In this document: in pieces, positions 1-5,147 of the stretch
Layout of the letters: the number at the start of each line of letters is the position of its first letter
Numbering within the stretch: position 1 is the first letter of the stretch
Origin: an uncultured Solirubrobacteraceae bacterium
GTDB taxonomy: Bacteria > Actinomycetota > Thermoleophilia > Solirubrobacterales > Solirubrobacteraceae
NCBI GenBank assembly: GCA_955652345.1
Contig: CATPBV010000314.1
Coordinates: forward strand, 1 to 5,480
Reading direction: 5' to 3'
DNA length: 5,480 nucleotides
Notes under the pieces: generated by a model
What the model was told of the DNA's origin: nothing
What the model saw: only the letters and a program-made list of their open reading frames with translations
Database searches by the model: none
Position numbers and translations under genes: made by a program

Positions 1-366
1 CGCAATGCCTGGGAGACGATCCGCTCGCTCAAGGCGCTCGGCAAGACCGTCCTGCTCACAACCCACTACCTGGACGAGGCGCAGGCGCTCGCCGACCGGG
101 TGGCGATCATCAAGGACGGAAGGATCCTCGCCGAGGGCGCGCCGCGGGAGCTCGGCGCGGGCGAGGGCGCGTCTCCCTATCGCGTCGCATACCGAAATGC
201 GGATGGCACGCTGGTCGAGCGCCAGACCGACGATCCCACAACCTTGCTTCACGAGCTGACCGGTGAGGCGCTCGCACGCGGCGAGCGCCTCGATGGCCTG
301 ACGGTCACCCGTCCCACGCTCGAGGACGTCTACCTCGAGCTGACCACCGGGGACCAGGATGAGTGA
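1..366 (+). CDS. ABC transporter ATP-binding protein, C-terminal part (5' end outside window)
   Basis: This is the last 121 residues of an ABC ATPase; the reading frame is open from base 1. The visible part starts after Walker B. It contains the switch (H-loop) histidine in TTHYLDEAQALADRVAII, typical of ATPases that power ABC-2 type exporters (DrrA-like family). The segment after it ends in TRPTLEDVYLELT, the usual C-terminal extension of that group (DUF4162-like). The Walker A, signature and Walker B motifs lie to the left of the window, so activity cannot be judged. The stop overlaps the start of the permease gene by 8 bases, so the two are translationally coupled and should form one exporter at the cytoplasmic membrane. 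The substrate cannot be told from this; drug, lipid or polysaccharide export are all possible. Confidence 0.93.
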   Translation, partial: RNAWETIRSLKALGKTVLLTTHYLDEAQALADRVAIIKDGRILAEGAPRELGAGEGASPYRVAYRNADGTLVERQTDDPTTLLHELTGEALARGERLDGLTVTRPTLEDVYLELTTGDQDE

Positions 367-1144
367 CGCGCTTCCAGGAGAGTTGACCGGCCGCGGCGCC
401 TCTCCGGTCACCCTGGCCTGGCGCCAGTACCGGCTCGAACGGCGGCTGTTCTGGCGCAATCCGAGCGCCGCGTTCTTCAACTTCCTGCTGCCGCTGCTGT
501 TCCTCGCGTTCTTCGGCGCAATCCTGCACGGCAACCAGCACGACCTGAACGTGATCGTCCCGGGGATCGCGGGGATGAGCGTGATGTCCACGACGTTCAC
601 CGCACTCGCGTTCAACATGGTGTTCCTGCGCGAGCAGGGCGTGCTCAAACGCATCCGGGGTACCCCCATGCCGGGGATTTCCTACCTGACCGGGATCGCC
701 GCCAACGCCGTCACGAACGCGGCGCTCCAGATCGTGATCATCACCGTTGCCGGGCGGATCTTCTTCGGCACCGGATGGCCGCGGGACTGGTTCGAGCTGG
801 TGGTGTTCGTGGTGGCCGGGGTGGTTTGCTTCGCCTCGCTGGGAGTGGCGTATTCGCACGCCATCCCCAACTTCGACTCCGCGCCCGCGTACGTCAACGC
901 CGTCTTCCTCCCGGTGATCTTCATCTCGGGGGTGTTCTATGACGCGGCGCGAGCCCCGGGCTTCATCAGAGGCATCGCCCAGGCGCTCCCGCTCAAGCAT
1001 CTGATCGACGGACTGTCGGGCGCGATGGTGAAGGGCACGCCGCTCGCCACGAACATCGCCGCGCTGGGGGTGATCGCGGCGTGGGCCGTGCTGGGCGTTG
1101 TGCTCGCGGTCCGGGGGTTCAGCTGGGAGCAGCGCCGGAGCTGA
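359..1144 (+). CDS. ABC-2 type transporter permease
   Basis: This is a 261-residue integral membrane protein, the usual length for an ABC-2 (DrrB-like) exporter permease. A cytoplasmic N-terminus with an amphipathic stretch (LAWRQYRLERRLFWRNP, residues 19-35) precedes about six hydrophobic segments near residues 38-57, 67-88, 113-136, 145-166, 178-194 and 233-252. The loop REQGVLKRIRGTPM (91-104) after the second segment is the hallmark of this family, where it contacts the ATPase. The late ALPLKHLIDGL motif (209-219) is also typical. The ATG lies inside the end of the ATPase gene (overlap ATGAGTGA), so the start is well supported. A homodimer with two ATPase subunits is expected. The substrate is unknown; DrrAB-type relatives often export drugs or lipids. 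Confidence 0.93.
   Translation: MSDALPGELTGRGASPVTLAWRQYRLERRLFWRNPSAAFFNFLLPLLFLAFFGAILHGNQHDLNVIVPGIAGMSVMSTTFTALAFNMVFLREQGVLKRIRGTPMPGISYLTGIAANAVTNAALQIVIITVAGRIFFGTGWPRDWFELVVFVVAGVVCFASLGVAYSHAIPNFDSAPAYVNAVFLPVIFISGVFYDAARAPGFIRGIAQALPLKHLIDGLSGAMVKGTPLATNIAALGVIAAWAVLGVVLAVRGFSWEQRRS
1137..1140 (+). promoter_or_regulatory. Ribosome binding site that sets the GTG start of the phosphoesterase gene
   Basis: GGAG lies 8 bases before GTG 1149, inside the last codons of the permease gene. It supports GTG 1149 over the ATG at 1098, which would place 17 unrelated residues (rich in Ser, Gly and Arg) before the conserved beta strand and overlap the permease by 47 bases. Confidence 0.65.
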
Positions 1145-1148
1145 GAGA

Positions 1149-1841
1149 GTGGCGGCGCTTGCGGTCCTGTACGACATCCACGGCAACCAGGCCGCGCTCG
1201 AAGCGGTGCTCGCCGACGCACGCTCGGCCGGCGCCGGCGAATTCATGCTTGGCGGGGACTACGCGCTGTTCGGCCCGTTCCCCGCGGAGACCGTGGCGAT
1301 GATCGACGAGCTCCCGGACGCGCGTCTGATTCGCGGCAATGTAGACCGCTGGAGCGCGCATCCCGAGCAGGCGCCCGAGGATCAGCTGATCCGCGACGCG
1401 ATCGCCGCGTGCCGCGAGGCGCTCGGCGACGCCGCCGTTGTCAAGCTCGACGGCCTGCCCGAGCAGCTCGTGATCGGTGACACGCTCTACTGCCACGCCT
1501 CGCCGATCTCCGACATGCGCTCGTTCCTGCCGCAGCCGTCGCCCGAGGACGACCAGCTGCTGGCGGGCGTCACCGAGCGCCGCGTGGTCTTCGGCCACAC
1601 GCATCTGCAGTTCCGCCGGCGGCGAGAGGACGGCATCGAGCTCGTCAACCCCGGGAGCGTCGGGATGCCGCTCGATGGCGACCCCCGCGCCGCCTACGCG
1701 CTCGTTAATGACGACGGCTCGATCGAGCAGCGGCGCGCGGGCTACGACAACGAGGCGGCCGCCACAGCGACGCTGGAGCGCTTCGGCGAGATCGACTGGG
1801 CAAGGCGGACCGCCGACCGCCTCTTGCACGCGCGGCTCTGA
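1149..1841 (+). CDS. YfcE/MJ0936-type metallophosphoesterase
   Basis: This 230-residue protein has the compact calcineurin-like phosphoesterase fold (Metallophos_2 family). All the metal-site motifs appear in order: DIHGN (D9, H11), GGD (D37), GNVD (N64), CHAS (H116) and GHTH (H150, H152). These match the two-metal ligand set of YfcE and MJ0936, so an active phosphodiesterase or phosphatase is expected in the cytoplasm. The C-terminal LVNPGSVGMPLDGDPRAAYAL (165-185) is characteristic of the family. The natural substrate is not predictable. The GTG start is chosen because it has GGAG 8 bases upstream and puts the first beta strand at residues 3-8. It starts 4 bases after the permease stop, so it is probably co-transcribed with the exporter, but a shared role is not shown. 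Confidence 0.88.
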   Translation: MAALAVLYDIHGNQAALEAVLADARSAGAGEFMLGGDYALFGPFPAETVAMIDELPDARLIRGNVDRWSAHPEQAPEDQLIRDAIAACREALGDAAVVKLDGLPEQLVIGDTLYCHASPISDMRSFLPQPSPEDDQLLAGVTERRVVFGHTHLQFRRRREDGIELVNPGSVGMPLDGDPRAAYALVNDDGSIEQRRAGYDNEAAATATLERFGEIDWARRTADRLLHARL

Positions 1842-1925
1842 GGCACAGCGGCGGGCTCGCGCCGGGGTGGGTGAGCGCAGCAGCAGGCTCGGACCGGCGT
1901 GCGCGTGTGCTGAACTCAATGCAGA

Positions 1926-2660
1926 ATGGGCCGCACGGGCCGCATAGCCCTCCCCGCGCTGTTGGTTGCGCTGCTGTGCGCGGCGGGCTGCGGCTCGTCC
2001 TCCGGTGGCACCTCCGCCGGCACCGGGTCGAGCTCTGGCTCCCTCGGCCAGGCCCACCCCCAGGCGGTCGAGCCGGTCGCGGGCGCCGTCCCACAGTCGT
2101 TCACTCCCGGGCCGACGCCGGTCGGGGATCCGAATGCGCACGCCGTGCCCCTGGCGGAGGTCAAGCGCGAGCTGGCGATCGCCGCGGAGCTGAACTCGCT
2201 CGGCGCAGGCCAGGGATTCGTGTTCCCGATCGCGCCGCTGTCTGTCGTTGCGCCGCCCTCGACCTGGTCGCCCGATCAGGGTGTCGACATCCCAACCTCG
2301 GGAGCGGCCTGCGGTAGCGCCGCGGTCTTGCTTGCGGTCACCAACGGAGTGATCGTGAAGGAGGGGATCTCCGGGTTCGGACCAGTGGCGCCGGTGCTGC
2401 GGGTCGCCGGAGGACCGCTCGACGGCCGCTACATCTACTACGGGCACGCCTATCCGGCGCTCGTCCCGGTCGGCACGGTTGTCGCCGCCGGCGACCCGAT
2501 CGCCGAGATCGGATGCGGAATCATCGGGATCTCGACCGGGCCGCACCTCGAGATCGGGATCAGCGCGGTCAACGGGCCGACCTGCTGCCCCGGCAACCTC
2601 GTGACCTCACCCGCGATGGAAGACCTCCTCAAGCGGCTATTCGCCGCTGCTACCGGCTAG
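1926..2660 (+). CDS. Lipoprotein with a LytM/M23-like domain lacking two zinc ligands
   Basis: This 244-residue exported protein has an Arg-containing N-terminus, a hydrophobic core (residues 7-20) and a lipobox-like AAGC with Cys22 as the probable lipid anchor; the -3 residue is Ala rather than the usual Leu. A Ser/Gly-rich tether (23-41) and a Pro-rich stretch follow. Residues about 98-215 show the M23 peptidase layout: an FVFPI opening, DQGVDI (117-122), NGVIV (140-144), RYIYYGHA (168-175), VPVGTVVAAGDPIAEIG (180-196) and STGPHLEIGI (203-212). Active LytM enzymes have HxxxD and HxH at these places. Here the first is D117xxxD121 and the second H207xE209, so two of the zinc-binding histidines are replaced. 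It may be a non-catalytic peptidoglycan-binding or regulatory domain, as in EnvC/NlpD, or use a different metal. Four cysteines (129, 197, 220, 221) lie in the folded part. No strong ribosome site precedes the ATG. Confidence 0.8.
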   Translation: MGRTGRIALPALLVALLCAAGCGSSSGGTSAGTGSSSGSLGQAHPQAVEPVAGAVPQSFTPGPTPVGDPNAHAVPLAEVKRELAIAAELNSLGAGQGFVFPIAPLSVVAPPSTWSPDQGVDIPTSGAACGSAAVLLAVTNGVIVKEGISGFGPVAPVLRVAGGPLDGRYIYYGHAYPALVPVGTVVAAGDPIAEIGCGIIGISTGPHLEIGISAVNGPTCCPGNLVTSPAMEDLLKRLFAAATG

Positions 2661-2737
2661 CGACGCGCGTACGCCCGGGTCCCGGCGCATCGAGCGCGCC
2701 GCTCTGCAGGCCGTGACATGTGCTGCACAAATCGGGT

Positions 2738-2753
2738 GTGCATAGCGCGTCAA
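2738..2753 (+). repeat. 16-base motif copy 1 (forward)
   Basis: The sequence is GTGCATAGCGCGTCAA, consensus GTGCATAGCNCGKCAA. It is the only forward copy. In a plus-strand transcript it can pair with copy 3 over all 16 bases (15 Watson-Crick pairs and one G-U) or with copy 2 with two mismatches. Confidence 0.7.
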
Positions 2754-2774
2754 AGGCTGCACCCGCGGCCACGC

Positions 2775-2790
2775 TTGCCGGGCTATGCAC
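2775..2790 (-). repeat. 16-base motif copy 2 (inverted)
   Basis: Read on the minus strand it is GTGCATAGCCCGGCAA. It differs from copy 1 at two positions. The inner ten bases TGTGCATAGC are an exact inverted repeat of 2737-2746, with the matching arm at 2782-2791. Confidence 0.7.
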
Positions 2791-2805
2791 AGCAGAGGAT
2801 CCTGG

Positions 2806-2824
2806 TGCGGCAAGCATTGCCGCA
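2806..2824. repeat. Perfect 8-bp inverted repeat (hairpin with 3-base loop)
   Basis: TGCGGCAA - GCA - TTGCCGCA is a perfect dyad between motif copies 2 and 3. Its arms carry CGGCAA, the same hexamer that ends copy 2. It could be an RNA hairpin or a protein-binding dyad. It lacks a following T-tract, so an intrinsic terminator is only weakly supported. Confidence 0.65.
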
Positions 2825-2834
2825 GGAACGGACC

Positions 2835-2850
2835 TTGACGTGCTATGCAC
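2835..2850 (-). repeat. 16-base motif copy 3 (inverted)
   Basis: Read on the minus strand it is GTGCATAGCACGTCAA, one base different from copy 1. Similarity to copy 1 extends outward with small gaps (GGG before, GG after), so the repeated unit is probably a little over 20 bases. Confidence 0.7.
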
Positions 2851-2917
2851 CCTCAATTGGGCGGCTTTCCGCAGCGGTCCGTCCGCCACCTCCCCTGCGG
2901 AGCATCGCCATCCGTGA

Positions 2918-3766
2918 TTAGCCGAACGCGCTCTTCACTGCCGTCGACCCCACTCGTGCCTCGGGCAGGAACCCGTACGTTCCATGGTCACGCAGCTCGG
3001 TTGCGGCCTCGACGAGCGTGCCGAGGGCCGCGAACGCGAAACCCCCACCGATCGATATGCGACTAACGCCGAGCGCAGCAAGCTCGGCGACCGGTGGGAC
3101 ACCCGCCACCACGAGGACGTTGACCGGCCGGTCCAGCTCGCGCACGAGCGTGCCGATGTCCTGTGCGCTGCTCAGACCCGGGGCGAACAGGACGTCCGCC
3201 CCGGCCTCCTGATAGGCCTGGAGCCTCGCGATGGCGTCTTTCAGATCGGGACGGCCGGACACGAAGTTCTCGGCGCGCGCGGTCAACACGATCCGTCCGC
3301 GGGCGGCGTGCGCGGCGGCGGCGACGCGCTCACGGGCGTGCTCGAGCTCATACAGATCGTCGCTGTCGCGGCTGTGGTCCTCCACGGAGCAGCCCGCCAG
3401 CCCGACATCCGCGGCGCGCCTGACCGTCTCGGCTACGGTGTCGGGATCCGCACCGAAGCCGTCCTCGAGGTCCGCCGACACCGGCAATCCCGTCGCGCCG
3501 GCGATGCTCCCGGCGTGCTCCAGAGCTTCCTCGCGGGTCACCGACCCGTCGAGGCGGCCGAGCGTGGCGGCGTGTCCGCTGCTCGTGGTCGCCAGCGCGC
3601 CGAACCCGAGGCTGGCGAGCAGCTTCGCGGACCCGATGTCCCACGCGTTCGGCATCAGCAGAGGGCTTCCGGGCCGATGCAGGCTGAGGAAGTGCTCCCA
3701 GGATCGTGTCTGGCTACCCGTCGCGATCGGGCGATGATAGGCCCCCGCTCCAGGAGCCGTCCTCAA
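2918..3766 (-). CDS. Isocitrate lyase/PEP mutase superfamily protein
   Basis: This 282-residue protein has the alpha/beta-barrel of the PEP mutase-like branch (PF13714), which cleaves or forms C-C or C-P bonds in small 2-oxo or hydroxy acids. Visible hallmarks are PNAWDIGSAKLLASLGFGAL (39-58), TTSSGHAATLGRLDG (60-74), the Mg-site strand SADLEDGFG (97-105), SVEDHS (127-132), LTARAENF (161-168) and AYQEAGADVLFAPGL (184-198). The KKCGH catalytic loop of true isocitrate and methylisocitrate lyases is absent, so oxaloacetate decarboxylase-like or other activity is more likely; the substrate is not predictable. The start is uncertain. The only early start codon is TTG 3766, since the first in-frame ATG (residue 38) falls inside the conserved first strand. 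It is probably a cytoplasmic single-gene unit, divergent from the next gene. Confidence 0.85.
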   Translation of the reverse strand: MRTAPGAGAYHRPIATGSQTRSWEHFLSLHRPGSPLLMPNAWDIGSAKLLASLGFGALATTSSGHAATLGRLDGSVTREEALEHAGSIAGATGLPVSADLEDGFGADPDTVAETVRRAADVGLAGCSVEDHSRDSDDLYELEHARERVAAAAHAARGRIVLTARAENFVSGRPDLKDAIARLQAYQEAGADVLFAPGLSSAQDIGTLVRELDRPVNVLVVAGVPPVAELAALGVSRISIGGGFAFAALGTLVEAATELRDHGTYGFLPEARVGSTAVKSAFG

Positions 3767-3786
3767 GCCCGTCCGCTCGGATACCG

Positions 3787-4293
3787 ATGATTCCTCGCCG
3801 GAGGATGCGACAGGTCAGTGCGATCATCGTTGGGCTCTGCGCGACGATCGCGCTCGCGGGATGCGGGACACCCCGAATCGATCCAGGCATAGTCGCGAAC
3901 CTCATGCGTCGGCTGCTCGAGAGCCAGAACGGCGTGCCCGTGCGCTCAGTCCACTGCCCGGAGACCATCCATCCCGCCAAGGGCGCCGTCACCTACTGCA
4001 CCGCGACGCTCACCAACGGGCACACCGTCCGCATGCTCGCCACGCCGACGAACGGCAGCGGTCAGGTCCGGGTCGCGCCCGCCGAGATGATCGCCGACCA
4101 GGTTCAGAACTCCATCGCAAGCGCACTCGCAAAGCAGCGAGGCATCACCGCAACCGCCGTGTGCCCGCAGCACGTGCCGATCGTCGTCGGTCGCACCTTT
4201 CTCTGCCGCGCGTCGGCGAGCGACGGGCGGTCCGCCATGATCCTCGTCACCATCAAGGGCGGCGGAGCCTTCACGATGAACTTCGCCAAGTAG
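3787..4293 (+). CDS. Lipoprotein with two tandem DUF4333-like units
   Basis: This 168-residue secreted lipoprotein has a basic N-terminus (RRRMR, residues 4-8), a hydrophobic core and a canonical LAGC lipobox with Cys26 as the lipid anchor. The mature part holds two copies of the same small unit. Unit 1 has VHCP (Cys57) and Cys71; unit 2 has AVCP (Cys126) and Cys140. In both, 13 residues separate the two cysteines, which follow a Gly-x-Thr-type strand and precede a short hydrophobic strand (RMLAT, AMILVT). This matches DUF4333, a domain of actinobacterial exported proteins with one disulfide; its function is unknown. ATG 3787 is chosen because it gives a normal signal peptide. ATG 3805 is possible but its GGAGG directly abuts it. 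An upstream in-frame start at 3706 would add 27 polar residues overlapping the divergent gene. Confidence 0.8.
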   Translation: MIPRRRMRQVSAIIVGLCATIALAGCGTPRIDPGIVANLMRRLLESQNGVPVRSVHCPETIHPAKGAVTYCTATLTNGHTVRMLATPTNGSGQVRVAPAEMIADQVQNSIASALAKQRGITATAVCPQHVPIVVGRTFLCRASASDGRSAMILVTIKGGGAFTMNFAK

Positions 4294-4346
4294 GGGACGG
4301 TCCAGCGCGATAGGGCGCCGTTACCTGCGCGAGGAGCGCCGAGCGC

Positions 4347-5147
4347 TCAGCGCCTTCGACGGCCCAGGAGGATGAAGGCGAGCAGGACCCCGGCGATGAA
4401 CGCGAACGGGGCGGGGCTTCGACGTGCGCGTTCCCACAGCACGGAGCCGACCAGGGATAGCCCTTCGACCGGGTCGCTCGGCACCGGCTGAGTCGTCATT
4501 GGCGTCGGGGGAGCGGGCTCATCGGGGCTCGACCCGCGATCGCGAGCGGGCTCGTCGGGGCTCAAGCCGCGATCGCCCGCCTGCTCGCCCGTCGGCGCCT
4601 CATCGCTGCGCGCGGCAGCGGCCTCCTCCCCCCTCGCCGCCTCCTCCTGGTCGGCCATACCGCCGCCGTTGTCGCCGCCCGACGGTCCGCCGCCGGGCCC
4701 TTCGAGCATCCCCTGGAGCCGCTCCGCGAACTGACGCAGCAGCCGCTCAGAGATGTCCTCGATCATCCCGCCCCGGCCGAACCTCGCCAGCCGGCCAGTG
4801 ATGTGGTAGTCGGTGACGACTTCGACGCGGGTTCGGTTGTCGTCCGCCGCATAGACGGTGGAGACGATCGAGGCCTTGGCGCTGCCCTGGCCGCGCTTGT
4901 CGGTCCCGTTGGCCTGCATCGTCGCCGTGTGCGTGGCCTCGTCCACCTGCTCCATCATCAGCTTCCCTGCGTAAGACGCCGAGGTGGGCCCGATCTTGAC
5001 CGTGAACGTGCCGTCATAGCTTCCGTCCTCGTTGCGCCCATTGACGGCTGCCCCAGGCAGGCACGGAGCCACCTGCTCGACGTCGATCAGCGCCTGCCAC
5101 ACGCGCTCGACGGGCGCCGCAACGTCAAAGGACTGCTCGAGCCTCAT
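4347..5147 (-). CDS. coxG: CoxG-family SRPBCC protein with C-terminal membrane anchor
   Basis: This 266-residue protein starts with a CoxG (SRPBCC fold) domain at about 1-148: FDVAAPVERVWQALIDVEQV (7-26), the family mark CLPGA (29-33), VKIGPTSASYAGKL (50-63), GQGSAKAS (86-93) and a long C-terminal helix ending near QFAERLQGML. Residues 150-241 form a low-complexity linker rich in Gly, Glu, Asp, Ala and Pro, including a duplicated 11-residue unit. Residues 246-262 are a single hydrophobic segment followed by RRRR, a typical cytoplasm-facing tail anchor. CoxG proteins serve the Mo-containing CO dehydrogenase; the domain binds quinone or recruits the enzyme to the membrane. The MocA-type gene upstream fits this. 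ATG 5147 is preferred over GTG 5150 because GGAGGTG lies 7 bases upstream. A CoxG-like protein for another molybdenum hydroxylase is equally possible. Confidence 0.85.
   Translation of the reverse strand: MRLEQSFDVAAPVERVWQALIDVEQVAPCLPGAAVNGRNEDGSYDGTFTVKIGPTSASYAGKLMMEQVDEATHTATMQANGTDKRGQGSAKASIVSTVYAADDNRTRVEVVTDYHITGRLARFGRGGMIEDISERLLRQFAERLQGMLEGPGGGPSGGDNGGGMADQEEAARGEEAAAARSDEAPTGEQAGDRGLSPDEPARDRGSSPDEPAPPTPMTTQPVPSDPVEGLSLVGSVLWERARRSPAPFAFIAGVLLAFILLGRRRR
4511..4576 (-). repeat. Two tandem 33-bp repeats inside the CoxG linker
   Basis: 4511-4543 and 4544-4576 are direct tandem copies that differ at three positions. They are in frame and encode an 11-residue unit, GDRGLSPDEPA then RDRGSSPDEPA. 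The unit lies in the disordered linker, so it changes tether length, not the folded domain. Confidence 0.85.

Larger units (their letters stand above)
2661..2917. other. Convergent non-coding gap with repeats and hairpins
   Basis: The lipoprotein gene on the left and the PEP mutase-like gene on the right both end here, so the 257 bases are a shared 3' region. Third-position GC in the best small reading frame (2720-2917, 65 codons) is only around 60 percent by hand count, well below the neighbouring genes, so no coding is called. The block 2714-2850 contains three copies of one 16-base motif, a more degenerate fourth, and an 8-bp perfect hairpin. No T-rich tract of a classical intrinsic terminator follows any of the stems. 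Confidence 0.6.

Noticed and set aside
305..1246. 313-codon open frame on the minus strand
   Set aside because: It is antisense to the permease gene, rich in Arg, His, Glu and Gly, and has no domain; a shadow of the real gene.
1119..2546. 475-codon open frame on the minus strand
   Set aside because: It lies opposite two well-supported plus-strand genes, has an Arg/Gly/Asp-rich composition without any recognisable motif, and is a usual by-product of very GC-rich sequence.
2738..2850. The repeat cluster as a CRISPR array
   Set aside because: Copies are 16 bases, in mixed orientation, with unequal spacers (21 and 44 bases), and no cas gene is near.
2861..2885. GC-rich short stems (GCGG-CTTT-CCGC and GGCGG/CCGCC) as a terminator for the convergent genes
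   Set aside because: The stems are only 4-5 bp and no T-tract follows on either strand, so they cannot be told from background in such GC-rich DNA.
2650..2889. Minus-strand frame of 79 codons over the same gap
   Set aside because: It overlaps the repeat cluster and the end of the lipoprotein gene, and has no motif or signal supporting translation.
2720..2917. Small plus-strand frame of 65 codons in the convergent gap
   Set aside because: Third-position GC is near 60 percent, much lower than in neighbouring genes, there is no ribosome site, and the repeats run through it. An overlapping 67-codon frame from 2718 looks equally unlikely.
2984..3790. 268-codon plus-strand frame opposite the PEP mutase-like gene
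   Set aside because: The minus strand encodes a clearly conserved enzyme; this frame has no recognisable domain.
4294..4346. Possible bidirectional terminator in the 53-base convergent gap
   Set aside because: GGCGCC/GCGCC pairs are present but no strong stem with a T-run was found.
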